A DNA stretch of 64,000 nt from Acinetobacter pittii ATCC 19004 = CIP 70.29 (GTDB taxonomy: Bacteria > Pseudomonadota > Gammaproteobacteria > Pseudomonadales > Moraxellaceae). Position numbers and translations under genes: made by a program. This document shows positions 27,030 to 35,739 of this stretch, in pieces. The notes under the pieces were generated by a model. It did not search any database and was not told the origin of the DNA. It was given only the letters and a program-made list of their open reading frames with translations. Each line of letters starts with the position of its first letter. The stretch's first letter is position 1. The stretch covers positions 748,030 through 812,029 of the forward strand of contig NZ_KB849790.1 in the NCBI RefSeq assembly GCF_000369045.1, written 5' to 3'.

Positions 27030-28376
27030 TTAAGGTGCTGTTTTAAGAGAGTAGTTTTGCTCTTTTTGACTGCGGTAAAAAGCACTACCCAAACTTAAAA
27101 TCAGGAAAATAGCCAAAATAAACACCACACCGTAATAAGCATATAGCGTTGCGGGTGCTATACCTTTATCCAGAAAAATGCCTGCGACCGTTGGCGATAA
27201 AATTGCCCCAATTCGTCCAAAACCAATTGCATACCCCACGCCACGACTACGAATTTCGGCATCGTAAATTGTTGGAGAAATCGAATATAAACCTGCTACA
27301 CAGCCATTAATAAGTGTGCCAAGTAATAAACCCACCATGAGTGCAATGCTCACTTGAGATGAAACGGCAACAAATAGAAAAACACATGCAGACGTTAGAC
27401 CTAAAAACAGGCTTAAGGCATAGAAGATTTTCATACGTGATGCCAATAAACCGATAATGGCTGCCCCGAAAATCCCGCCAATACTAATTAAAATGCCGGT
27501 ACTTACGCCTTGCTCTGGTGACATCCCCATTGAAATAAGAATTTTTGGTGTCCAGCTCATCACGAAGTAAAAGCCAAACATCACTAAAAAGAATGCAAAC
27601 CACAAACAAAGTGTTTGAAATCCAAGTTGTCCAGCAAATAGTTTGCCCAGTTCACTACCATTTTGTGTACTGATTTTTTCATAACGCGGCATAACTGGCA
27701 GCTGGTTAAGCCCCATACGTCTTACCGTTGTATTAATGCGTTCGAGTGCCTGTTTTGGTCGTTTCGCGAGTAAGTAATCTAAAGACTCTGGTAGTAACCA
27801 CGCACTGATCAGTAGCATTGCAATGGTTGTAACACCACCTGCTAAAAAGATTGAACGCCAACCTAAATGCTCAATCAATGCCAGTGATAATACTCCACCA
27901 AGCGTCGCGCCAATTCCGTAACCGGTAGACATTAAGCTCACAGCAAGACTGCGCCAACGTGCATTGGCATATTCACTTGCCAGTACATTACTGCTGGCAA
28001 GAATGCCGCCCACCCCAATTCCAGTAATAAACCGAAGTGCTGCTAACATGCCGTGACTTTGTACAAAAGCACAGCCCAGCATGCTCAGACCTGCAATGAC
28101 AAGACAAACTAAGATGAGTAAACGGCGACCGATTTTATCGGCTAAAGGCGCGAGAAAAATGGAACCGGCAGCCATTCCAAAAAGGCCTGAACTCAGCAAT
28201 AAACCAATTTGTGCTCCTGAAAGTGACCATTCTGCTGACACGGATGGAGCGGTAAATGCCATTACCATCACGTCAAAGCCATCAATAATATTGAGACAAA
28301 TACAGATCAAAATGACGAACCATTGGTAGCGGCTCATGTTGCTTTGATTGATCTCACTTAGAACATCTCTTTCCAT
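27030..28376 (-). CDS. vanK: MFS aromatic acid transporter, probable vanillate transporter
   Basis: This 448-residue inner-membrane proton symporter is of the aromatic acid (AAHS) family, with 12 hydrophobic segments. IIDGFDVMVMAFTAPSVSAEW in the first segment contains the Asp residues needed by PcaK-type carriers; GSIFLAPLADKIGRRLLI follows between segments 2 and 3. Its place beside the porin, and a VanR-type palindrome 138 bases upstream, point to vanillate uptake (VanK). A GGGAG site lies 8 bases before the ATG at 28376, so this start is preferred over one at 28406. Confidence 0.8.
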   Translation of the reverse strand: MERDVLSEINQSNMSRYQWFVILICICLNIIDGFDVMVMAFTAPSVSAEWSLSGAQIGLLLSSGLFGMAAGSIFLAPLADKIGRRLLILVCLVIAGLSMLGCAFVQSHGMLAALRFITGIGVGGILASSNVLASEYANARWRSLAVSLMSTGYGIGATLGGVLSLALIEHLGWRSIFLAGGVTTIAMLLISAWLLPESLDYLLAKRPKQALERINTTVRRMGLNQLPVMPRYEKISTQNGSELGKLFAGQLGFQTLCLWFAFFLVMFGFYFVMSWTPKILISMGMSPEQGVSTGILISIGGIFGAAIIGLLASRMKIFYALSLFLGLTSACVFLFVAVSSQVSIALMVGLLLGTLINGCVAGLYSISPTIYDAEIRSRGVGYAIGFGRIGAILSPTVAGIFLDKGIAPATLYAYYGVVFILAIFLILSLGSAFYRSQKEQNYSLKTAP

Positions 28377-28513
28377 TTGTGTATCTCCCTTGGATAAGAC
28401 ATACACACGACATTGCTAATATGAGCGATTGGGTGGTTATGCACATCCGTATCCATAATGACCTAGAGGAATATTTGTTTTTTGAGCATCCTGCTCTTTT
28501 TCTATACTGAATA

Positions 28514-28525
28514 TTTGGATCCAAA
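28514..28525. promoter_or_regulatory. VanR-type operator 1 (vanK side)
   Basis: TTTGGATCCAAA is a perfect 12-bp palindrome. It shares the TGGATCCA core with ATTGGATCCAAT, the known VanR site of Caulobacter, and lies 138 bases before vanK. Confidence 0.7.
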
Positions 28526-28629
28526 AAATCAACTAAAATTATAAATGGATTATAAAAAAGTATATAAACACATAAATTATATAAGTATAAAATTATTAAA
28601 AACATAAAATTAGAATGCTTGAATATTTT

Positions 28630-28641
28630 TATGGATCCATA
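28630..28641. promoter_or_regulatory. VanR-type operator 2 (sulfatase side)
   Basis: TATGGATCCATA is a perfect 12-bp palindrome. It lies between a TTGAAT hexamer (28619-28624) and TATTAA (28640-28645), which is a possible promoter for the sulfatase operon, 108 bases before the sulfatase ATG. Confidence 0.65.
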
Positions 28642-28748
28642 TTAAAAAATCCATTATGATCGATTCCAGAGCATTTTTTAGCCAAAAAAGCTCAGTTTAT
28701 TTCTAGGAAATGCAAGATGCATTTTAAAAACATCAAAGGATTGTTGTT

Positions 28749-30434
28749 ATGAAACTCAAAAGAGTAAGTCAGCTTACATTGGGACTTTTTTTTGCCAGCC
28801 AATTGTTTTACACAGCGCAAGCAGCACCTCCAAAAAATCAACAACCACCTAATATCATGATTATTTTGGCCGATGATCTTGGATTTTCAGATATTGGTGC
28901 TTATGGTGGCGAAATTAAAACTCCTCATATTGATAGCCTGTTAAAGCAAGGAAAAATGCTTTTTAATTTTCATGCTTCATCAATGTGTTCACCTACTCGT
29001 GCACAGCTTATGACAGGTGCCGATAACCACTTGGTAGGTTTAGGTGCGATGTATGAAACTTCAAAACGACAAGAACAATTGGTTGGAGCAGATAGCCCAC
29101 GCGCACTCCTCAAAATTGATGGGTATTCAGGTCACTTAACGCAAAATGCGTATACACTCGCAGAGATTTTAAAGACAAAAGATTATTACACCTTCATGGT
29201 CGGTAAATGGCACTTAGGCTATGCTCCCGACCAAAACCCTAAAGCCCGTGGTTTTGATCAATCTTTTGCTCTACTCGATGGCTTCGATTTACACTTTAAA
29301 GACCAACCTAAAAACTATCCGCGCAATACTCAATACACAGAAAATGGTCAAAAGACCACTTTGCCTGACAACTACTACTCGACCGACTTTTTTACACAAA
29401 AAGCTTTTGAGTACTTAGACAAAAATAAAGCGCAAAAACCATTTTTTGCCTACCTAGCCTATACCGCTCCACACTGGCCACTACAAGCGCCCGCTCATTA
29501 TAGAGACTTATATAAAGGTAAATACGATCAAGGCTATGATGCGATTCGCAAACAACGCTTTCTTAGACAAAAGCAATTAGGATTAATTCCAGCAAACGCA
29601 GAATACCCAGTCGAGCGTGGCAACCAAGCTTTAGGCACCAAAAACTGGAATGAACTCCCCCCCCAAGAGCGCAAATACGAAGCACGTAAAATGGAAGTTT
29701 ATGCGGGCATGGTTACCCAGTTAGACGACCGCGTGGGTGATGTCATTCAATATCTTAAAAAGCATCATTTATATGACAACACTTTAATTGTGTTTATGTC
29801 AGATAACGGCGCTGAAGGTGGTGATCACAATTTCCCAATGGGTGATGCCGACAATCGCTATGAAAATATAGGCAACGCCAGTTCATATGTTTATATGGGT
29901 CCACGCTGGGCCGAAGTGAGCAGCACACCATTTACCCACTGGAAGTCAGCTGCTTCAGAAGGTGGAGTACGAGTTCCATTTATTGTTAAATCACCAACTC
30001 AGATTTCTAAACAACGTGGAATTAACAATAACTTTGCGACAGTCAGAGATATATTCCCAACTGTGATGGAACTAGCGGGTATTCAAAATAATCAGGTTTA
30101 TCCAACTTCAAGCACCAAAATTAAACCGTCGGGCTTTAGCCTAATTCCTGCGTTTAAAGATAATACTGCCCGTATTCGTCCTGTTAATTATTATGACTTT
30201 AAAGAATTGCATGGCAGCCGCTACGCAAAAACTGACGAATGGAAACTTATTGAAAACTCACCTTCTAAATTTAAAAGCCACGGTTGGGAACTCTACAATT
30301 TAAAAACAGATTTTAATGAGCAACGTAATGTTTATGCAGAACATCCTGAGATTGTCAAAGTCTTAAATGACAAATATTTAAGATATGCTGATGAAAATGG
30401 TGTTGTGGATTTTGAGCAATACAACAAAAAGTAG
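28749..30434 (+). CDS. Secreted arylsulfatase (Cys-type, formylglycine-dependent)
   Basis: The 561-residue sulfatase hydrolyses sulfate esters. The Sec signal peptide (residues 1-26, ending YTAQA) sends it to the periplasm. The metal site starts with PNIMIILADDLGFSD, and the active-site motif is C80 in MCSPTRAQL (C-x-P-x-R), where the Cys must be oxidised to formylglycine. GKWHLG (152-157) and SDNGAEGG add further active-site residues. Its length and layout resemble Pseudomonas AtsA. The gene is first in an operon with its likely activating enzyme and a porin, and is preceded by a VanR-type operator, so a sulfated phenolic acid is a good guess for the substrate. Confidence 0.92.
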   Translation: MKLKRVSQLTLGLFFASQLFYTAQAAPPKNQQPPNIMIILADDLGFSDIGAYGGEIKTPHIDSLLKQGKMLFNFHASSMCSPTRAQLMTGADNHLVGLGAMYETSKRQEQLVGADSPRALLKIDGYSGHLTQNAYTLAEILKTKDYYTFMVGKWHLGYAPDQNPKARGFDQSFALLDGFDLHFKDQPKNYPRNTQYTENGQKTTLPDNYYSTDFFTQKAFEYLDKNKAQKPFFAYLAYTAPHWPLQAPAHYRDLYKGKYDQGYDAIRKQRFLRQKQLGLIPANAEYPVERGNQALGTKNWNELPPQERKYEARKMEVYAGMVTQLDDRVGDVIQYLKKHHLYDNTLIVFMSDNGAEGGDHNFPMGDADNRYENIGNASSYVYMGPRWAEVSSTPFTHWKSAASEGGVRVPFIVKSPTQISKQRGINNNFATVRDIFPTVMELAGIQNNQVYPTSSTKIKPSGFSLIPAFKDNTARIRPVNYYDFKELHGSRYAKTDEWKLIENSPSKFKSHGWELYNLKTDFNEQRNVYAEHPEIVKVLNDKYLRYADENGVVDFEQYNKK

Positions 30435-30444
30435 AGAAAACCAG

Positions 30445-31413
30445 ATGAAACAGATCATAATGCTTTCATCGTTTCTCTTACTTTGTGCATGCCAAAAAAA
30501 TACACCTCAACTAGAACAGACCACCTTGCCCAACTTAGGCAGCAAAGCTAAATGTACTTCTTATTCAGGCCTTCCTTCGGGATGGCCTAAAAATAAAGAA
30601 GCAGGCATGGTCAAGCTTCCGCGAGGAAAAATTGTTTTAGGCACTACACAAGGTTATGAAGATGAACGCCCATTAAATTTACAGACAACTTCCGTTCCCG
30701 CTTTTTTAATTGATGCAACTGAAGTCACCAATGCTCAATTTCAAGAGTTTGTTAAACAAACGGGTTATGTCACCGATGCAGAGAAGCAAGGTGGTGCGGC
30801 TATGTTTGTACAACCTGAGCATCCAATTGAAGAGCTACAATGGTGGAAATTTGAAAAAGGCGCCAATTGGAAACACCCATGGGGCCCAAACAACCCTAAA
30901 CAACCAGCACCTCATGAGCCTGTTCGCATGGTGACATGGAATGATGCTTACGCTTATGCGAACTGGTTGGGCCATGACTTACCGTCTGAGCTTGAGTGGG
31001 AATATGCAGCCAAAGGTTTTCAGCAAAATTCCGATATTGGCCCTACCCACGAAGGCCATATTGTAGCCAATTTCTGGCAAGGCGAATTTCCTTATAAAAA
31101 TGTTAGGGAAGATGGTTTTAAGGATGTTGCCCCTGTGGGTTGTTTTAGTAAAAACCCATTTGGTTTATATGACTTGATTGGCAATGTATGGGAATGGACC
31201 CAAACACCCTACACAGGATCACGAGATCATCATATGGGGGATCCATCGAAATATCGGCAAAGTCACGAACAGATTTTGCAATACACAATTAAAGGTGGAT
31301 CTTATTTATGCGCTACCAACTATTGCGCGCGTTATCGTGCTGCCGCGAGGCATCCACAGGAGCTCGACCTTGCAACTAGCCATGTCGGATTTAGAACAGT
31401 AAAACGCTTTTAA
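30445..31413 (+). CDS. Formylglycine-generating enzyme, predicted lipoprotein
   Basis: This 322-residue SUMF1/FGE-family oxidase would convert the sulfatase active-site Cys to formylglycine. The C-terminus has the full catalytic pattern GGSYLCATNYCARYRAAARH, with C289 and C294 spaced as in human SUMF1. Also visible are EVTNAQFQEFVKQTGY, LPSELEWEYAAKG and YDLIGNVWEWT. The N-terminus (IIMLSSFLLLCAC) is a lipoprotein signal with the lipobox LCAC and lipidated C16, so the enzyme would work in the periplasm, unlike the cytosolic anSME maturases. Its ATG is 10 bases after the sulfatase stop. An earlier in-frame start at 30385 overlaps the sulfatase gene and is rejected. Confidence 0.9.
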   Translation: MKQIIMLSSFLLLCACQKNTPQLEQTTLPNLGSKAKCTSYSGLPSGWPKNKEAGMVKLPRGKIVLGTTQGYEDERPLNLQTTSVPAFLIDATEVTNAQFQEFVKQTGYVTDAEKQGGAAMFVQPEHPIEELQWWKFEKGANWKHPWGPNNPKQPAPHEPVRMVTWNDAYAYANWLGHDLPSELEWEYAAKGFQQNSDIGPTHEGHIVANFWQGEFPYKNVREDGFKDVAPVGCFSKNPFGLYDLIGNVWEWTQTPYTGSRDHHMGDPSKYRQSHEQILQYTIKGGSYLCATNYCARYRAAARHPQELDLATSHVGFRTVKRF

Positions 31414-31425
31414 ACGGATTTAAAA

Positions 31426-32613
31426 ATGAAGCATATTTTTATTTATGGGATTTTCTTCTCAGGGACAGCCCTTGCCTGCTGTTTAGCTCACAGTGCAGTA
31501 GATGTTAACTTTCAAAATACACTCACACTAAAAACATTCAACTTCGACAGACAATATGAAAATGGTACTAGCCCCGATACTCATAGCTTGAGTCAAGGCG
31601 TGATCTATCGTGGTGACTGGTCAACCAAACTTAATGAGGTTCAGCTCCACCTCAATCCAAGCATCCAATATGCATATCGCCTAAGTAACGACCAACATAC
31701 CAATGATATGGTCATACCTTTTGACCCTAACACAAAAAAACAAGCGCAAGACTATGTTAAATATGGCTTAGGTGCTGGAGTTGAATATCAAAACTTTCGC
31801 ATGAATATCGGTGAAATCACTCCCGATTCACCACTTACGCCACAAGTGGATACACATCAATTACGCGTAAACTATAAAGGTTTGGAATTAAAATATAAGA
31901 CGCCGAAACAAAACTTCGAGCTAGGTTTGATTAATCGTTATTCGCCAAAAAATGAGGAGGACTACCACAAACTTGCCATCTCAAAACATGATTCTGATGG
32001 GCTTTACTTTTTTCAATGGGATGGGAAAACGCCTAGATATCATTGGAAATTTTACAATGGTTACTTAACCGACCTCATCAATCAAAGTTACTTTGCTTTT
32101 GATTATCAATGGACAAAGCAGCACACCACAAAATTACGTGTGTTTCGCCACGACGATGTCGGCAAATCAAAGCTTGGTGAATATGACAATACATCTGTAG
32201 GCGCTATGCATTTTATCAAACATGGCAACTTTACAACCGGAATTGGCTACCAAGAAAACTTTGGCAAAGATGGTATTCCAAAACTCGACAATATGCCCAT
32301 TCCTCACATGGTGAACTGGACCTTAGGCGCATTTACCAAAGCAGATGAAAAGTCTTATCATTTCGTTGCCTCGTATGACTTTAAAGACTATATCAAGGGT
32401 TTAAAAATCACCTATAAATATATTTATGGCGATTCATTTCAGACCATGAATCAAAATGATTTTGAGCAAGAAAGTGATGTGTTGATTCAGTACGATCTAA
32501 ATGCTTGGGTTAAAAATCTTAAGTTTCTTTTCTTAAATATAAATTACGACACCAAACACGGCAAAAGTCTGGATGAACAGCGCATGATGCTTCACTACAC
32601 GGTTAATTTCTAA
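31426..32613 (+). CDS. OprD-like outer-membrane porin of the sulfatase operon
   Basis: This predicted beta-barrel protein of 395 residues has a signal peptide (MKHIFIYGIFFSGTALACCLAHS) and the start VDVNFQNTLTLKTFNFDRQYE, which parallels the OprD family's TLRNFYFDRDY. The final strand ends MLHYTVNF with C-terminal Phe. It is more diverged than the two other OprD porins in the window. Placed 12 bases after the FGE gene, it probably lets the sulfatase substrate into the periplasm. Confidence 0.82.
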   Translation: MKHIFIYGIFFSGTALACCLAHSAVDVNFQNTLTLKTFNFDRQYENGTSPDTHSLSQGVIYRGDWSTKLNEVQLHLNPSIQYAYRLSNDQHTNDMVIPFDPNTKKQAQDYVKYGLGAGVEYQNFRMNIGEITPDSPLTPQVDTHQLRVNYKGLELKYKTPKQNFELGLINRYSPKNEEDYHKLAISKHDSDGLYFFQWDGKTPRYHWKFYNGYLTDLINQSYFAFDYQWTKQHTTKLRVFRHDDVGKSKLGEYDNTSVGAMHFIKHGNFTTGIGYQENFGKDGIPKLDNMPIPHMVNWTLGAFTKADEKSYHFVASYDFKDYIKGLKITYKYIYGDSFQTMNQNDFEQESDVLIQYDLNAWVKNLKFLFLNINYDTKHGKSLDEQRMMLHYTVNF

Positions 32614-32650
32614 ATCTCTACACTCCCATAATGGCTTAACTGAAGTCATT

Positions 32651-32660
32651 ATGGATCCAA
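32651..32660. promoter_or_regulatory. VanR-type operator 3 (between porin and vanA)
   Basis: ATGGATCCAA contains the 8-bp palindrome TGGATCCA and is the least perfect of the four sites. It is 38 bases after the porin stop and 164 bases (centre to centre) from operator 4. Confidence 0.5.
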
Positions 32661-32787
32661 ATAAAAACTAATAAAAATTTCACTCTAAAATTCCAAAGAA
32701 TAGCAAAAGTCCTTAACAATATTCAAAAATATACAAATTAACCAACTTTAAAGAACAATATTTTTGAATAAATATACTGCTTATCAA

Positions 32788-32815
32788 TTGACCAATATTT
32801 TTATTTGTTATAAAT
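32788..32815 (+). promoter_or_regulatory. Candidate vanA promoter
   Basis: TTGACC (32788-32793) and TATAAA (32809-32814) are 15 bases apart, slightly short. The next bases are operator 4, so a bound repressor would block initiation. Confidence 0.5.
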
Positions 32816-32825
32816 TGGATCCAAT
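32814..32825. promoter_or_regulatory. VanR operator 4 (vanA)
   Basis: ATTGGATCCAAT is a perfect 12-bp palindrome, identical to the VanR site known from Caulobacter. It overlaps the -10 region and start site of the vanA promoter. Confidence 0.85.
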
Positions 32826-32846
32826 AAGTGATAAGGAGTCGTCACA

Positions 32847-33923
32847 ATGTTTATTAAAAATGCTTGGTATGTTGCCTGCCGTCCAGAAGAAATCCAAGAC
32901 AAACCACTAGGTCGCACTATTTGTGGTGAAAAAATTGTTTTTTATCGTGGTAAAGAAAACCAAGTTGCAGCCGTTGAAGATTTTTGTCCCCATCGCGGTG
33001 CCCCACTTTCACTTGGCTATGTCGAAGATGGCAACCTTGTATGTGGTTATCATGGACTAGTTATGGGTTGTGACGGAAAGACGGTTTCAATGCCAGCCCA
33101 ACGTGTAAATGGTTTCCCTTGCAATAAATCATATGCGGTTGTCGAAAAGTTCGGTTTTATTTGGGTATGGCCAGGCGAGAAAGCTTTAGCAGATGAAGCG
33201 AAACTGCCAACTTTAGAATGGGCAGATCATCCTGAATGGAGCTATGGCGGAGGCCTGTTTCACATTCAGTGTGACTATCGCTTGATGGTCGATAACCTGA
33301 TGGATTTAACCCACGAGACCTATGTTCATTCAAGCAGCATCGGACAAAAAGAGATTGATGAATCATTACCAGTCACTAAAGTTGATGGTGATCATGTCAT
33401 TACCGAACGCTACATGGAAAATGTGATCGCACCTCCATTTTGGCAAATGGCCCTTCGTGGTAACCACTTAGCAGATGATGTACCTGTTGACCGTTGGCAA
33501 CGTTGCCACTTCTTTGCTCCAAGTAATGTTCATATTGAAGTGGGTGTAGCGCATGCTGGACATGGCGGTTATCACGCACCGAAAGACAAAAAAGTGTCCT
33601 CAATCGTGGTCGATTTTATTACACCGGAAACCGAGACCTCTCACTGGTATTTCTGGGGAATGGCACGTAACTTCCAACCAGATAATGCTGAACTCACCGA
33701 TCAAATTCGTGAAGGCCAAGGCAAAATCTTTACTGAAGATTTAGAAATGCTTGAGCAACAGCAGCAAAATATTTTAAACAATCCTCATCGCAAGTTACTC
33801 ATGCTCAACATCGACGCAGGCGGTGTACAGTCTCGTAAGGTGATTGAGCGACTGCTTGCCGAAGAAAATAAAACACCTCCTGAAACGTCCGCACAAAAGT
33901 TTCCAAACATTCGGATTATTTAA
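32847..33923 (+). CDS. vanA: Vanillate O-demethylase, oxygenase subunit
   Basis: This Rieske non-haem iron oxygenase turns vanillate into protocatechuate and formaldehyde. At 358 residues it has the expected size. The Rieske [2Fe-2S] motif is CPHRGAPLSLGYVEDGNLVCGYHG (about 46-69), and the iron site includes DLTHETYVH. The start MFIKNAWYVACRPEEI is typical of VanA. AAGGAG precedes the ATG. It forms an operon with vanB, 12 bases downstream, and is controlled by the VanR site at 32814. Confidence 0.95.
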   Translation: MFIKNAWYVACRPEEIQDKPLGRTICGEKIVFYRGKENQVAAVEDFCPHRGAPLSLGYVEDGNLVCGYHGLVMGCDGKTVSMPAQRVNGFPCNKSYAVVEKFGFIWVWPGEKALADEAKLPTLEWADHPEWSYGGGLFHIQCDYRLMVDNLMDLTHETYVHSSSIGQKEIDESLPVTKVDGDHVITERYMENVIAPPFWQMALRGNHLADDVPVDRWQRCHFFAPSNVHIEVGVAHAGHGGYHAPKDKKVSSIVVDFITPETETSHWYFWGMARNFQPDNAELTDQIREGQGKIFTEDLEMLEQQQQNILNNPHRKLLMLNIDAGGVQSRKVIERLLAEENKTPPETSAQKFPNIRII

Positions 33924-33935
33924 AGGAGCATGAAC

Positions 33936-34880
33936 ATGGACGTTATTATTCAAAAAATTTACCAGCTTACCCCGACTATTCGTGCATTTGAATTGGTTGC
34001 AGCAAATGGTACGGAGCTGCCGAATTTTGAGGCAGGTGCACATATTGATGTGCATCTGAAAAATGGCCTCACCCGTCAGTATTCACTTTCAAACTGCTGC
34101 ACTGAAAAACATCGTTACGTAATTGGAGTTTTACATGATGCCAATTCACGCGGTGGCTCACGTTGCATCCACACAGAATATCGTGAAGGCGATCATTTAA
34201 AAATTGGTGAACCGCGTAATTTATTTGAGATTCACCCACAAACTAAACAGGCAGTTTTATTTGCGGGGGGTATTGGTATTACCCCGATTTTGTCGATGGC
34301 ATATCGGCTTAAGTCGGCCAATATTCCTTTTGAATTGCACTACTTCGTTCGTAGTCATGAAATGATTGCCTTCTATGGCAACTTAACCGAGCACTTTGGT
34401 AACCAAGTCCATTTTCATATTCAAGATCAGCCAGACACTGAATGTAATATGGCAGAGGTTTTGGACCAAGCTTCATCTGATAAACACTTATATGTGTGTG
34501 GGCCTACAGGGTTTATGCAGTTTGTCATGAGCTCGGCTGAACAAGCTGGGTGGCATAGCGAACAGTTACATCAAGAGCATTTTGTCGCCCAAAAAGTAGA
34601 TACGTCTAATGATGAAGCTTTTACCATTGAAGTAAAAGGTACAGGCCGCAGAATTGAAGTATTACCAGAGCAGACTGCTACTGAAGCATTAATTGCAAAT
34701 GGTTTTGATATTCCTGTTTCGTGTGAACAAGGTATTTGTGGTACCTGTATTACCCGTGTGGTAGAAGGCACTCCAGATCATCGAGATCTATTTATGACCG
34801 ATGAGGAACATGCACTAAATAACCAATTTACGCCTTGCTGTTCTCGTGCAAAAACTAAAAATCTTGTGATTGAACTTTAA
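33936..34880 (+). CDS. vanB: Vanillate O-demethylase, reductase subunit
   Basis: This 314-residue oxidoreductase passes electrons from NAD(P)H to VanA. The order is a flavin-binding barrel (RQYSLSNCC, about 48-56), a nucleotide-binding domain (FAGGIGITPILSMAYRL) and a C-terminal plant-type [2Fe-2S] ferredoxin domain with CEQGICGTCITRVVEG and a late Cys in TPCCSRAK. The ATG at 33936 has AAAGGAG at the right distance; the ATG at 33930 is too close to that site. Confidence 0.93.
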   Translation: MDVIIQKIYQLTPTIRAFELVAANGTELPNFEAGAHIDVHLKNGLTRQYSLSNCCTEKHRYVIGVLHDANSRGGSRCIHTEYREGDHLKIGEPRNLFEIHPQTKQAVLFAGGIGITPILSMAYRLKSANIPFELHYFVRSHEMIAFYGNLTEHFGNQVHFHIQDQPDTECNMAEVLDQASSDKHLYVCGPTGFMQFVMSSAEQAGWHSEQLHQEHFVAQKVDTSNDEAFTIEVKGTGRRIEVLPEQTATEALIANGFDIPVSCEQGICGTCITRVVEGTPDHRDLFMTDEEHALNNQFTPCCSRAKTKNLVIEL

Positions 34881-34885
34881 TACTC

Positions 34886-34918
34886 AAGTTCCTTTATTCG
34901 AAAATAAAGGAACTTATT
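34886..34918. terminator. Terminator between vanB and vanR
   Basis: 13-bp stem AAGTTCCTTTATT with its complement around CGAA. It can serve both convergent genes. Confidence 0.85.
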
Positions 34919-34923
34919 TCGGC

Positions 34924-35604
34924 TTAAGCACTTAGAACATTTCTGAGCGTTTCACCTAAAATCACCACACTACTGTGTTCACGCATTAAGGTTTCAGCAC
35001 GCCCTGCTTGACGATGTACCAACGCATCAAAAATCGAACAATGCTGTAAATGCGCATAGTGCAAACGGCGATATTCTGACAAAGCTTGATTCTGGTCATA
35101 GGTAATAGCTTGGGCAGACGCCATCGGCAATTGATTGTTTTTCGCTAAGGCTTGGATGAGTGCGACGTTTTGCGCGCCTTCAATAATCGTGTCATGAAAA
35201 ATGACGTTGAAATGGTGATAACGTTCTAATTCAGCGTCGCCAAACTCGTCTTTATCATTAAATAGTTTTTCAGTTTCTTGAATGCAATGTTGCAGCGTCT
35301 TTTTCTGCTCTTCGCTTAAGCCTTGTTCTGCCAAAGTTTTCGCAGCCAACCCTTCCAGCACACCGCGTACTTCGAGCGCATCATGAACAAGTTGCTCTGA
35401 AATTTCACGAACCGTGTAACCACGAGTTGGGTTTTTAATGAGGAGGCCTTCTTGCTCGAGCAACCGAAAGGCAATACGAACAGGCTGCCTTGAAACACCA
35501 AGTAACTCGGCAGTCGGAATTTCGGCAATTCTAGCACCGCCTTCAAGTTCCCCTGAAATAATCATTTTTCTTAGTTTAAGTAAAACTTGTTGTCCTGAAG
35601 ACAT
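34924..35604 (-). CDS. vanR: GntR family repressor VanR
   Basis: The 226-residue FadR/FCD-type regulator has a winged helix at about 5-75 (LLKLRKMIISGELEGGARIAEIPTAELLGVSRQPVRIAFRLLEQEGLL) and an all-helical FCD effector domain after about 80 (VHDALEVRGVLEGLAAKTL). VanR proteins repress vanAB and are released by vanillate. It lies directly after vanAB in convergent orientation, and the GGATCC palindromes are its likely targets. The start is unsure: an ATG at 35604 is used here, while a GTG at 35616 adds four residues. Neither has a strong ribosome binding site. Confidence 0.88.
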   Translation of the reverse strand: MSSGQQVLLKLRKMIISGELEGGARIAEIPTAELLGVSRQPVRIAFRLLEQEGLLIKNPTRGYTVREISEQLVHDALEVRGVLEGLAAKTLAEQGLSEEQKKTLQHCIQETEKLFNDKDEFGDAELERYHHFNVIFHDTIIEGAQNVALIQALAKNNQLPMASAQAITYDQNQALSEYRRLHYAHLQHCSIFDALVHRQAGRAETLMREHSSVVILGETLRNVLSA

Positions 35605-35739
35605 TCGCTGCCACACATCACCAAAAACGTCACTTCGATGCTAGCAAGTTCATTTGCAAAATGAAATAAATTTTCTGTGTGAATCAGTGCTTAAGCATTT
35701 CTGTAGATTTTAAAAAATTAATTTACAAACCACATTCAA

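Larger units (their letters stand above)
28377..28748. other. Divergent promoter region between vanK and the sulfatase gene
   Basis: These 372 AT-rich bases contain no gene but hold two GGATCC-centred palindromes (28514 and 28630), whose centres are 116 bases apart. Nothing else is recognised. Confidence 0.6.

Noticed and set aside
28354..28605. Minus-strand ORF across the vanK promoter
   Set aside because: It overlaps the start of vanK and the operator region and has no recognisable features.
31238..31250. GGATCC within the FGE gene as a fifth VanR site
   Set aside because: It lies in coding sequence and lacks the outer palindromic bases seen in the four intergenic sites.
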